DNA of 64,000 nt, from the NCBI RefSeq assembly GCF_019748715.1, contig NZ_JACLBZ010000017.1, positions 1-64,000 on the forward strand. Reading direction: 5' to 3'. Positions 55,150-63,530 of the stretch are shown piece after piece (within the stretch, counting starts at the first letter, position 1; every line of letters starts with the position of its first letter). A program made the translations under genes and the position numbers. Source of the stretch: Sporosarcina aquimarina. Lineage in GTDB: Bacteria > Bacillota > Bacilli > Bacillales_A > Planococcaceae. Below the pieces are notes generated by a model. It was not told where the DNA came from, ran no database searches, and saw nothing but the letters and a program-made list of their open reading frames with translations.

Positions 55150-56256
55150 ATGGAAAAGTTAACGGTTTCCGTCAAAGAGCATCAGTACAATGTTTATGTG
55201 GGTTCAAAAACGTATGAATTATTTGCTTCAGAATACGCGGACCTGATTAACAGCACGGATAAAATCGGCATTATTGCAGATTCACATGTAGCTGAACTGC
55301 ATCTTCCGTTATTGAAAAATGCGCTTGCACGCACAGGACGCGAGATTTCGGTCAAAATCGTGCCGGGTGGCGAAAGCTGTAAAAGTTCCGACGTGTATGT
55401 TGATTGCCAGTCGTTTCTGCTGACGGAAGGATTCACACGTAATTCGCTTCTCATTGCTTTTGGCGGCGGCGCCTGCGGAGATTTGACTGGTTTTGTTGCA
55501 GCAACTTTCATGCGAGGCATTCGCTTTATTCAATGTCCAACAACAGTGCTCGCTCATGACAGCGCGGTTGGAGGAAAAACGGCGATTAATATGCCGGAAG
55601 GAAAGAATATGGTAGGAGCTTTTCATCAGCCGGCTGCAGTGTTGTTTGATACAGATGTCTTCAAGACGCTGCCGGCTTCTGAAATGCGTTCAGGGATGGC
55701 TGAATTGATTAAGCACGCGTTTATTTCCGATGCGGTCTGGACTGAGCAGCTTCTCGTAGAAGAACAATTTTCCACGCCATCGATCGAGTGGTTAGAAAGT
55801 GAATTAATGCAAGGGATACATGTGAAAGCGCAGATTGTCGGAGAAGATGAATTTGAGCATTCCACGCGTAAGTTTTTGAACTTCGGCCATACGTTCGGCC
55901 ATGCGGTGGAAGCGGCATCGGGATACGGCAAATTGAGCCATGGGGAATGTGTCATGATTGGGATGGGTTATGCGTTTCTTCTTAGTGAAAAACATGGGGA
56001 TATTTCGGCTGATTTCACGAATCAATACTTACAATTTGCGAAGCAAAACGGCTATACATTTGAACCGGTATTTTCATATAGCTTCGATGAGTTGTTGTCG
56101 TATATGCAGAAAGATAAGAAGGCTTCATTCGGAAAGATGAATTTTGTCTTGTTAAAAGAAATCGGACAGCCATTTGTCAAGGAAATTACTACTGAGCAAT
56201 GCAGGGAAGTGTTTGAAGAGTTTAAGCAGAAACTAGAGAGCGGGGGGATTGTGTGA
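55150..56256 (+). CDS. aroB: 3-dehydroquinate synthase
   Basis: A 368-residue NAD- and metal-dependent enzyme forming dehydroquinate from DAHP. The NAD site is GGGACGDLTGFVAAT, followed by PTTVLAHDSAVGGKTAIN. Metal ligands include Glu in MAELIKHAF and His in NFGHTFGHAVE and SHGECVMIG. It overlaps aroH by 4 nt, so translation is coupled. Confidence 0.96.
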   Translation: MEKLTVSVKEHQYNVYVGSKTYELFASEYADLINSTDKIGIIADSHVAELHLPLLKNALARTGREISVKIVPGGESCKSSDVYVDCQSFLLTEGFTRNSLLIAFGGGACGDLTGFVAATFMRGIRFIQCPTTVLAHDSAVGGKTAINMPEGKNMVGAFHQPAAVLFDTDVFKTLPASEMRSGMAELIKHAFISDAVWTEQLLVEEQFSTPSIEWLESELMQGIHVKAQIVGEDEFEHSTRKFLNFGHTFGHAVEAASGYGKLSHGECVMIGMGYAFLLSEKHGDISADFTNQYLQFAKQNGYTFEPVFSYSFDELLSYMQKDKKASFGKMNFVLLKEIGQPFVKEITTEQCREVFEEFKQKLESGGIV

Positions 56257-56618
56257 GTGTCAGAGGTATTCGAGGCGCGACGACTGTAGAAAAAGACGAA
56301 GCACAGGAAATATTGAAGGCAACTGAAGAACTTGTGTTGGAAATGGCGAAGGTGAACCGGTTTGATCCAGAAGATATCGCTTCGGTCATCGTGTCTACGA
56401 CGGTGGATGTCAAAGCGGCATTTCCCGCTAAAGCCATTCGTTCGATAGAAGGTTGGACGTATGTTCCTGTCATGTGTACACATGAAATCGATGTTCCAGG
56501 TTCCATGCGTAAATGCATCCGGGTCATGATGAACGTCAATATCGAAACGAAGCAAAGTGATATCCAACACATCTACCAAAATCATGCAGTTCAATTACGA
56601 CCGGACCTACAAAAATAA
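56253..56618 (+). CDS. aroH: Chorismate mutase, AroH class
   Basis: A 121-residue trimeric mutase making prephenate. The family opening VRGIRGATTVEKDEA holds the active-site Arg, and FPAKAIRS with the distal VMMNVNIETKQSDIQHIYQ completes the pattern. GTG start at 56253 within the aroB stop. In B. subtilis the trp operon follows; here hisC does, 26 nt on. Confidence 0.96.
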   Translation: MSVRGIRGATTVEKDEAQEILKATEELVLEMAKVNRFDPEDIASVIVSTTVDVKAAFPAKAIRSIEGWTYVPVMCTHEIDVPGSMRKCIRVMMNVNIETKQSDIQHIYQNHAVQLRPDLQK

Positions 56619-56643
56619 CTCATTTCTAAAAGGGGGCCCCAAA

Positions 56644-57735
56644 ATGAATTGGAAGCCGATTTTATCAACTATGAAACCATATACTCCAGGCCGTTCAATT
56701 GCTGAAGTAAAACGTACATACGGACTGCAGGAAGTAAACAAGCTCGCATCAAATGAAAATCCGTATGGTTCTTCTCCCGCAGTCGCAGAGTATCTACGCT
56801 CTAAAGCGGATCAATTTGAAATGTATCCAGATGCGTTCACTGCTGGCTTGCGCACGAAGCTGGCAGAATTTCATCAGGTCGATCCGATGGAAATTTTATT
56901 CGGTAACGGTTCCGATGAAATGGTAACGATGATCTCAAGAGCGCTTTTGCAGCCAGGTACAAACACCGTAATGGCTTCCGTTACATTTCCTCAATATGCA
57001 CATAATGCGAAAATTGAAGGTGCTGAAATCCGTCAAGTGCCTATGCTCGATAATGGGGATCATGATTTAGAAGGGTTTTTGAAGGCAGCGGATGATCATA
57101 CAGCCATTATTTGGGTATGTAATCCGAATAACCCAACAGGTAACTTGCTATCGAGCAAAAAGATCAAAGATTTCTTAGATCAGGCACCTAAAACGGCTCT
57201 TGTGGTTCTTGATGAAGCGTACTTTGAATATGTCACGGATCCTGGACAGGAAGATGCGATGAATTGGATCCATGATTACGACAATTTAATTGTGTTGCGG
57301 ACGTTCTCCAAGGCGTACGGGCTGGCTAGTTTCCGTCTTGGCTATGGCGTTACGAACAAAGCCAATATGGCAGAATTAAATAAAGTACGCAATCCATTCA
57401 ATAATAACTCTCTGGCTCTTGCAGCGGCAGAAGTGGCGCTTGGAGACCAGCAGTTTCTTCAAGACTGTGTGAAGAAAAATCACATAGAACGTAAACGGTA
57501 TGTCGACTATGCAGAGAAAAATTCTATAGCCATCTATCCTTCCGAAACAAACTTTGTATTGATAGAAGTACCGATGGATTCCGATGAAGCTTGTGAAAAA
57601 CTGTTACAGCATGGGTTTATCGTACGCAGCGGGAAATTGCTCGGTACTCCGGGGTATGTCCGTGTGACGGTAGGGACTGAACAGCAAAATACCGATTTCT
57701 TCAAAGCATTTGATCAATTATTAATTACTGAATAA
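56644..57735 (+). CDS. hisC: Histidinol-phosphate aminotransferase
   Basis: A 363-residue PLP aminotransferase of histidine synthesis. In bacilli it also transaminates for Tyr and Phe, which explains its place between aroH and tyrA. The PLP lysine lies in TFSKAYGLASFRLGYG; substrate and cofactor motifs are LASNENPYGSSP, NPNNPTGN and VVLDEAYFEY. Start at 56644 has AAAGGGGG upstream; the frame extends 29 codons into aroH without a site. Confidence 0.95.
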   Translation: MNWKPILSTMKPYTPGRSIAEVKRTYGLQEVNKLASNENPYGSSPAVAEYLRSKADQFEMYPDAFTAGLRTKLAEFHQVDPMEILFGNGSDEMVTMISRALLQPGTNTVMASVTFPQYAHNAKIEGAEIRQVPMLDNGDHDLEGFLKAADDHTAIIWVCNPNNPTGNLLSSKKIKDFLDQAPKTALVVLDEAYFEYVTDPGQEDAMNWIHDYDNLIVLRTFSKAYGLASFRLGYGVTNKANMAELNKVRNPFNNNSLALAAAEVALGDQQFLQDCVKKNHIERKRYVDYAEKNSIAIYPSETNFVLIEVPMDSDEACEKLLQHGFIVRSGKLLGTPGYVRVTVGTEQQNTDFFKAFDQLLITE

Positions 57736-57747
57736 GGATAGATGACG

Positions 57748-58860
57748 ATGAAAACGACTGTAAGTATTATAGGACTGGGATTGATCGGAGGATCACTCGG
57801 TCTCGCATTGAAACGAAATCCAGATGTTCACCTAGTTGGTTTCGACCGCTCGTATGCGACTGCTGACGAAGCGTTCCGACGAGGCATCATTGACACAATT
57901 GCACCTTCAGCAAAATCAGCCTGCGAGCAGGCTGACTTTGTCATTTTCGCAACGCCTGTCAATACGACAGTGGCGATTTTCGAAGAGGCACTGGAGTGGA
58001 CATTCAAAGAACATGCGATTGTCACAGATACCGGCAGCACGAAGAAACCAATCATGGATGCAGCTGTCGCCCTACAAGAAAAAGGCATTACTTTCATTGG
58101 CGGCCATCCAATGGCGGGTTCCCATAAAAGTGGTGTTTCCGCAGCAATGGAACATCTTTTTGAGAATGCCTATTATATTTTGACTCCAAGTAAAACAACG
58201 ACTGAACATCAAATTACGCTTCTTGAAACGTTGCTTGAAACAACGAAAGCGAAACTCATCGTGCTGCAGGCTGAAGAGCATGATCGGATGACGGCCATTA
58301 TCAGTCACTTTCCGCACCTTGTTGCCTCTTCATTGGTCGGCCGGTTGGCTGCACAAGAAGAGCAACAGCCTTTTGTCAAAAGGCTGGCGGCAGGCGGTTT
58401 CCGTGACTTAACTCGCATTGCATCTGCAGATCCTGTTATGTGGCGGGACATCACAATCCAAAATAGAGATGAACTGCTCACCCAAGTGGATGGCTGGCTG
58501 GACCAAATGAATACTATTCGGTCGATGCTTGTAGAAAATAACCCGGATCAAATTTTCGATTTCTTTTCTCAGGCTAAAACGTATCGGGATAAACTGCCTT
58601 CAACGTATGAGGGAGCGGTTCAAGGTGCATTGTATATGACATTTGATTTGCATATTGATATACCTGACCACCCAGGAATCATTTCTGAAATTACAAAAAT
58701 CCTGGCTGACGCGGATATCAGTTTGACGAATATCCGGATTGTGGAAACACGCACGGACGTCTATGGGATTTTGGTGATCAGCTTCCAATCGTCAGCTGAG
58801 CGCAAGCGAGCCCGGCAAGTGCTGGCGCAAGCAACGGATTATTCCATGCATGTTCTTTGA
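57748..58860 (+). CDS. tyrA: Prephenate dehydrogenase
   Basis: A 370-residue NAD-dependent enzyme making 4-hydroxyphenylpyruvate for tyrosine. The Rossmann motif is SIIGLGLIGGSLGLAL; substrate residues lie in GGHPMAGSHKSG and the helical domain follows. A C-terminal ACT domain (~298-370, HIDIPDHPGIISEITKIL) suggests feedback control by tyrosine. ATG at 57748 has AAGGA 9 nt upstream; the ATG at 57742 is too close. Confidence 0.95.
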   Translation: MKTTVSIIGLGLIGGSLGLALKRNPDVHLVGFDRSYATADEAFRRGIIDTIAPSAKSACEQADFVIFATPVNTTVAIFEEALEWTFKEHAIVTDTGSTKKPIMDAAVALQEKGITFIGGHPMAGSHKSGVSAAMEHLFENAYYILTPSKTTTEHQITLLETLLETTKAKLIVLQAEEHDRMTAIISHFPHLVASSLVGRLAAQEEQQPFVKRLAAGGFRDLTRIASADPVMWRDITIQNRDELLTQVDGWLDQMNTIRSMLVENNPDQIFDFFSQAKTYRDKLPSTYEGAVQGALYMTFDLHIDIPDHPGIISEITKILADADISLTNIRIVETRTDVYGILVISFQSSAERKRARQVLAQATDYSMHVL

Positions 58861-58893
58861 TTTATGCATGTATTTTTAAAGGAGGAGAGCGGT

Positions 58894-60189
58894 ATGTCAG
58901 AACAAAAGACGGTTTCATTTGAACGACCTGTCCTCCGTGGAACATTGCAAGTGCCAGGAGATAAGTCGATTTCTCATCGTGCAGTCATGCTCGGTTCCAT
59001 CGCTACAGGAAAGACGACAATCTCAGGTTTTTTGGATGGAGAAGATTGTCTGAGTACAATCGATATGTTTCGAAAACTCGGCGTATCGATTACCCGTGAA
59101 GGAACGGATGTTGTAGTGGATAGTCCTGGTATTTCCGCATGGCAAACTCCGACTGAAACATTGGATGCAGGTAATTCAGGAACGACTGCACGTCTTATGC
59201 TCGGTATTTTATCCGGATCTCCTGTTACTTCAACGATGTGCGGAGATCAGTATTTATCCAAACGTCCAATGAAACGCGTGACTGGACCACTCGGGTTAAT
59301 GGGAGCTAACATTACAAGTGATGAACACGATGACTACTTGCCGTTGACAGTACACGGCACAAAGCTTGCGGCAATTGACTACCAAATGCCTGTTGCCAGT
59401 GCACAGGTGAAATCCGCTGTGTTGCTGGCAGGTCTTCAGGCAGAAGGTGAAACATCTGTCACTGAAATGGTTGTTTCACGAGATCATACAGAGCGTATGT
59501 TAAATCAGTTTGGTGCTGAGCTTACACAAGAAGGAAAGACAATTCGCATTCAGGGCGGGCAGCAATTATCCGGGACGGATGTGGTCGTGCCTGGGGATAT
59601 TTCATCCGCAGCTTTTTTCATGGTCGCGGCCGCTATGGTAGAAGATAGCGAAGTATCATTCGAAAAGGTTGGATTGAATCCGACGCGTACAGGTATACTT
59701 GATGTATTGAAGGCTATGGGCGTGCGTTTGGAGCAGTCACAGGAGCAAGGTTTTTCTGGCGAACGCTACGGTACCGTGAAAATTATGTATTCGAAGTTAA
59801 ACGCTACGGAAATTGGCGGTGAGCTGATTCCGAGATTGATCGACGAACTTCCGGTATTGGCTTTATTGGCCACGCAAGCAAAAGGCAGAACAATTATTAC
59901 GGATGCCGAAGAATTACGTGTCAAAGAAACCGATCGCATAGAAGCTGTCGCAACAGAACTGCGCAAACTTGGTGCGGACATTGAAACAACTCCCGATGGT
60001 ATGATTATCAACGGACCGACGCCGTTAACTGGTGCTACCCTTCAATCGTATGGCGATCATCGGTTGGGAATGATGGCGGCGATTGCCGGTTTGATCACTT
60101 CTGGTCCGGTTCATATTGAAAATCCTTCATGCATCGCAATATCTTATCCGCAATTCTTCGAGGATCTTTCAAATCTCGCGAATGGATGA
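58894..60189 (+). CDS. aroA: 3-phosphoshikimate 1-carboxyvinyltransferase (EPSP synthase)
   Basis: A 431-residue enzyme joining phosphoenolpyruvate to shikimate 3-phosphate. Motifs: VPGDKSISHRAVML, TLDAGNSGTTARLMLGILSG (residues ~88-107) and RVKETDRI-type (LRVKETDRIEAVATEL). Start at 58894 has AAAGGAGGAG upstream; ten codons of open frame before it were dropped. B. subtilis calls it aroE. It closes the aromatic gene string and is followed by ypiA. Confidence 0.96.
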   Translation: MSEQKTVSFERPVLRGTLQVPGDKSISHRAVMLGSIATGKTTISGFLDGEDCLSTIDMFRKLGVSITREGTDVVVDSPGISAWQTPTETLDAGNSGTTARLMLGILSGSPVTSTMCGDQYLSKRPMKRVTGPLGLMGANITSDEHDDYLPLTVHGTKLAAIDYQMPVASAQVKSAVLLAGLQAEGETSVTEMVVSRDHTERMLNQFGAELTQEGKTIRIQGGQQLSGTDVVVPGDISSAAFFMVAAAMVEDSEVSFEKVGLNPTRTGILDVLKAMGVRLEQSQEQGFSGERYGTVKIMYSKLNATEIGGELIPRLIDELPVLALLATQAKGRTIITDAEELRVKETDRIEAVATELRKLGADIETTPDGMIINGPTPLTGATLQSYGDHRLGMMAAIAGLITSGPVHIENPSCIAISYPQFFEDLSNLANG

Positions 60190-60216
60190 AGTTCAACAGA
60201 AAGTTCAGGTGAAAAA

Positions 60217-61482
60217 ATGAATACATTGCAAGATATGGAGCAGCTCTTATTGGATGGGGACTTGAATGCCCTGAACGATGGAATAGAAAAGCTTCAAGCT
60301 ACAACGGAATACGATCTTCTGTATGACGTCGCAAATCTTTTGATCGAGTATGGATTTATCGGGCAAGCAGATGGGATTTTCTCTCACTTGCTGCTCGTTT
60401 TTCCCGATGAAGCACAGTTGAAAATCGATCGTGCCGCTGCATTGCTTGAATTGGGTGAAGAAGATGAAGCATTGCTCTTATTGACGGAAATTGGACCGGA
60501 TGAAGAAGAGTATGTGCAGGCACTCCTTACGCAGGCGGACTATTATCAAATGGTTGGTCTGGCGGAAACTGCGCTTGCCAAGGTCCGTGAAGCGAGTGAG
60601 TTGGCTCCGCATGAACCAGTCATCCAGTTGGCCCAGGCAGAGTTGCTGTTGGATTCCGGTCGGTACAGTGAAGCGGTACGGCTCTATAAAAAGCTTCTCG
60701 AAACGGCTGAAGAATTGGCAGGCGTCAAATTGACATCTCGCCTTGCGGAAGCCTACAGTGCGGGTGCAGCATACGAAGAAGCGATTCCGTACTATGAAGA
60801 GTTGCTCAATCAGGAAACGAATCCTGAAGAGCTGTTTGGACTAGGATTGGCCTATTATCAGACAGAACGTTATGCTGATGCAATTAGTCGATTAAAACAG
60901 TTGATTGAAATGGATCCTGATTATTTTTCCGCTTATATGCTTGCGGGTCAAAGTCATGCTCAGTTGAACGAAGATGACAAAGCCTTGGAATTTTATAAAA
61001 TGGGGATCGAGCGGGATACATTTGATAAGGAGCTACAGCTTGCTGCTGGAAAGTCTGCTTTGAAACTTCAGTTGCCGGAAGAGGCTGAACGCTATCTGAA
61101 AGAGGCACTCGTTCTTGATCCGGAATATATCGATGCGCTGGTGACTCTGGCTTCCTTGTATAACCAAAGGGAAGAAGATGAGCTGTTAATCGAATTACTG
61201 ACATACTCAGAAGCCGATCAGTTGGAGATCCCTCTCCTCCATGCATTCCTTGCGTATGCTTATGAACGGACAGAAGTATATAAAGAGGCATATGAAATGT
61301 ACCGGAAAGCATATGATGGGATGAATGAAGATGCTGGCTTTTTAGACAGTTATGCGAAATTCTTACTGGAGGAAGGCAAACACGCAGAAGCGCAGCGAGT
61401 GATTCGACAACTCGTCAAGATCGCTCCCGATGCAGAAGAGTGGACAGCATACTTAGAAGCGCAATCTGAAGAGGAGGTGTGA
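60217..61482 (+). CDS. Tetratricopeptide-repeat protein YpiA
   Basis: A 421-residue cytoplasmic protein built of about nine TPR-like helix pairs covering its whole length, e.g. LAQAELLLDSGRYSEAVRLYKKLLE and LFGLGLAYYQTERYADAISRLKQLI. Very acidic. TPRs mediate protein contacts; the partner is unknown. It sits between aroA and ypiB as in B. subtilis. ypiB follows 1 nt after its stop, so they form one unit. Confidence 0.87.
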   Translation: MNTLQDMEQLLLDGDLNALNDGIEKLQATTEYDLLYDVANLLIEYGFIGQADGIFSHLLLVFPDEAQLKIDRAAALLELGEEDEALLLLTEIGPDEEEYVQALLTQADYYQMVGLAETALAKVREASELAPHEPVIQLAQAELLLDSGRYSEAVRLYKKLLETAEELAGVKLTSRLAEAYSAGAAYEEAIPYYEELLNQETNPEELFGLGLAYYQTERYADAISRLKQLIEMDPDYFSAYMLAGQSHAQLNEDDKALEFYKMGIERDTFDKELQLAAGKSALKLQLPEEAERYLKEALVLDPEYIDALVTLASLYNQREEDELLIELLTYSEADQLEIPLLHAFLAYAYERTEVYKEAYEMYRKAYDGMNEDAGFLDSYAKFLLEEGKHAEAQRVIRQLVKIAPDAEEWTAYLEAQSEEEV

Positions 61483-61483
61483 A

Positions 61484-62038
61484 ATGAAAGCCATGGTTCC
61501 TGTAACCGCTAAAAAAGATTTTTTGAGGTGGTTTTTAAAACGCTACAGATTGAAGCGGCGGGAATGTGTATGGATTTTAAATTATCTTCTTAGCAATGAG
61601 CATTTATTGACCAATGTTCACTTTACAGACGAGGCTCATCACTGTCCGCGGTCAATGATTATCTCCACCACAGAAGTAGACAGTATCCCATTTCGATTTT
61701 ACAAAGGAAATTTAATGACTGCAGATGCCGAGAAATCATTTCACGATTTGCGGTTGCATCCTGATGAAAAAATGTTCATTCAATTGAACTTCAGGGATAG
61801 CAATAAATGTCCGGAGTATGCGAGTGTTGCAGAAGAAAATCCATATCTGCCTGAAGACATTCTAACCAAAAAGAGAGACCAGGAAATAGCCGAACGCCTG
61901 CTTGAAGAAAGCGTGACGCTCATGACCAATGAAATGTTATTAAAGAGGATTGATGAAGCGCTTGATAATGGGGACCGGGAGCTCTTTATCAGCTTGACTG
62001 CTCTGTTGAACGAAATGAAAAAAGACAAAAACCAATGA
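61484..62038 (+). CDS. UPF0302 protein YpiB
   Basis: A 184-residue protein of the UPF0302 family. Its N-terminal domain (KKDFLRWFLKRYRLKRRECVWILNYLL, then VHFTDEAHHCPRSM) is conserved. The C-terminal IDEALDNGDRELFISLTALL is an IDEAL-type motif. Reported in bacilli as an uncharacterised cytoplasmic protein. AGGAGGTG precedes the ATG. Confidence 0.88.
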   Translation: MKAMVPVTAKKDFLRWFLKRYRLKRRECVWILNYLLSNEHLLTNVHFTDEAHHCPRSMIISTTEVDSIPFRFYKGNLMTADAEKSFHDLRLHPDEKMFIQLNFRDSNKCPEYASVAEENPYLPEDILTKKRDQEIAERLLEESVTLMTNEMLLKRIDEALDNGDRELFISLTALLNEMKKDKNQ

Positions 62039-62124
62039 CTTCACCGAACGCGGTGGAGTCATTGGTTTGCCTTGCTGGAAATTTTGAGCTAAACTCTTAT
62101 GAAGCAATGACGGGAGGGAAGAAA

Positions 62125-62574
62125 ATGAATTGGGTACCAAAAGATGTGGATACATATATCAGTCAAAAAGATTATATCGATACACTCGTAGTGCCATTGA
62201 TCTCAATTGATACAAGGCCGGAAACAATGAAAAATAGCGCATCTTCCTCAGAGTTTTTAATGAATCTATCGATGTTCATCGAGAAGCAATTCAAAGGCAG
62301 AATGATGTTCCTGCCTCCTGTCTCGTACACGCAGTCAACAGATCTCCAACAACTCGCAGATACGCTGTCGGAAGATCTCAAGCAATCGCCTTTCACATAC
62401 ATCTTCTACTTGACAACCGATTCGAAATGGACGTCTGTGACGTTAGAAGAAAAAGTGATCTGGCTGCCATCCATTCCGTTAGAAACAATGGACAACCATT
62501 TGCGTCAAACGATCATGGAAGATCAACTGAGACAAGTCCTTACGCACTTTATGGAAGAGTGGAACGTGCAGTGA
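62125..62574 (+). CDS. DUF2487 protein YpiF
   Basis: A 149-residue protein of the DUF2487 family, recognised by its opening MNWVPKDVDTYISQKDYIDT and its place between ypiB and qcrA. Function unknown. The start at 62125 has GGGAGGG upstream; the open frame runs 30 codons further upstream, overlapping ypiB, without a site. In the long qcr leader that follows no gene is seen. Confidence 0.85.
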   Translation: MNWVPKDVDTYISQKDYIDTLVVPLISIDTRPETMKNSASSSEFLMNLSMFIEKQFKGRMMFLPPVSYTQSTDLQQLADTLSEDLKQSPFTYIFYLTTDSKWTSVTLEEKVIWLPSIPLETMDNHLRQTIMEDQLRQVLTHFMEEWNVQ

Positions 62575-62607
62575 GTCAGCTTTAGAACATTAAAAGCTAA
62601 CAAAGTG

Positions 62608-62745
62608 AGCGGTCCGGGATTTGCGCTCCAGACGGTACGCTTTCCGGGGGGGGGGGGGCTCACCGCGCGCCCCGCGGAAAGCGTCCACCCAGAGTGAAAG
62701 CTGTAACGAAGAACGGCTTTTGCGAGCACATCTTTGGTCTAAATC
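62608..62745. repeat. Intergenic element family 3, copy 2, with a 13-G tract
   Basis: Module y (GGCTCACCGCGCGCCCCGCG.., 62657-62691) and module x (GAGTGAAAGCTGTAACGAAG.., 62692-62728) occur in the opposite order to copy 1. ACGCTTTCC (62637-62645) and GGAAAGCGT (62676-62684) form an inverted repeat enclosing 13 consecutive Gs (62646-62658). The remainder of the ~430-nt gap up to qcrA is A/T-rich; a TTGATA (near 62917) and TTACAA (near 62947) are too far apart to call a promoter. Confidence 0.65.
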
Positions 62746-63007
62746 CCCGGACCGCTAGCTAAAATTTTACTTATACTAGCCCAGTCCAGTTAAGAAAGAA
62801 TTTCATCCAAACCACCTATTTGAGAAAAATTAAAGAACCTTTCTCGTTTGTCACCAAATCTTAATATTTGTTCACAAACTTAAAGGCCATCTAAAAGCAT
62901 TATTGAATTTACTTTCATCTTGATATATCATAGATATGTCCTAGTATTACAATTAGCAAAAGAATGTCCGTGGGACTGACTTTGGAGTAAGAGGAGGGAA
63001 ATTACTG

Positions 63008-63508
63008 ATGAGCAATAAAGTGTCTAGACGCACGTTCCTTAGCTATACACTAATGGGAACTGGTGGGTTCATGGCTTCTGCGATGCTGATGCCGATGATT
63101 CGCTTTGCAATTGATCCTGTATTGGCGAGTGCTGGCGGTTCGGATTTTATCCCGACACCACAAAAAGCCGACGAGTTAACTGAAACTCCGGTTCGCGTAG
63201 ACTATACAATCAAAGATCGACAAGACGCATGGTATACTTCTGATGTATCGAACACGGCTTGGGTCTACAAAGAAGGCGACAAGGTCATAGCACTTTCTCC
63301 AGTTTGTAAGCACCTTGGGTGTACAGTGAACTGGGAAGGCGATGAGCATAAAAATGAGTTTTTCTGCCCATGTCACGCAGGACGTTACAAAAAAAATGGT
63401 GATAACATTCCAGGAACACCGCCGCTTGGACCGCTTGATGAGTATGAAGTTGAAGTCATCGACGGGTTTGTCAATCTTGGTGGAGTAATACCGAACACAT
63501 TAGTCTAA
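63008..63508 (+). CDS. qcrA: Menaquinol:cytochrome c reductase Rieske subunit
   Basis: A 166-residue 2Fe-2S protein of the bc-type complex. The N-terminus has a Tat-like motif (SRRTFLSY) and one apolar segment (~12-30) that anchors it. The cluster ligands are CKHLGC and CPCHAG. It takes electrons from menaquinol for the cytochrome c branch. GAGGAGGG precedes the ATG. qcrB follows 22 nt on. ResDE is a likely activator by analogy. Confidence 0.96.
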   Translation: MSNKVSRRTFLSYTLMGTGGFMASAMLMPMIRFAIDPVLASAGGSDFIPTPQKADELTETPVRVDYTIKDRQDAWYTSDVSNTAWVYKEGDKVIALSPVCKHLGCTVNWEGDEHKNEFFCPCHAGRYKKNGDNIPGTPPLGPLDEYEVEVIDGFVNLGGVIPNTLV

Positions 63509-63530
63509 AGGGTAAGGGGGTACGACCGTA

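Noticed and set aside
56052..56594. 180-codon antisense frame across aroB/aroH
   Set aside because: Shadow of two well-supported overlapping genes.
62855..62880. Possible Rex operator before qcrA (TTCACAA half-site)
   Set aside because: Only one half-site fits; the other arm matches about four of seven positions.
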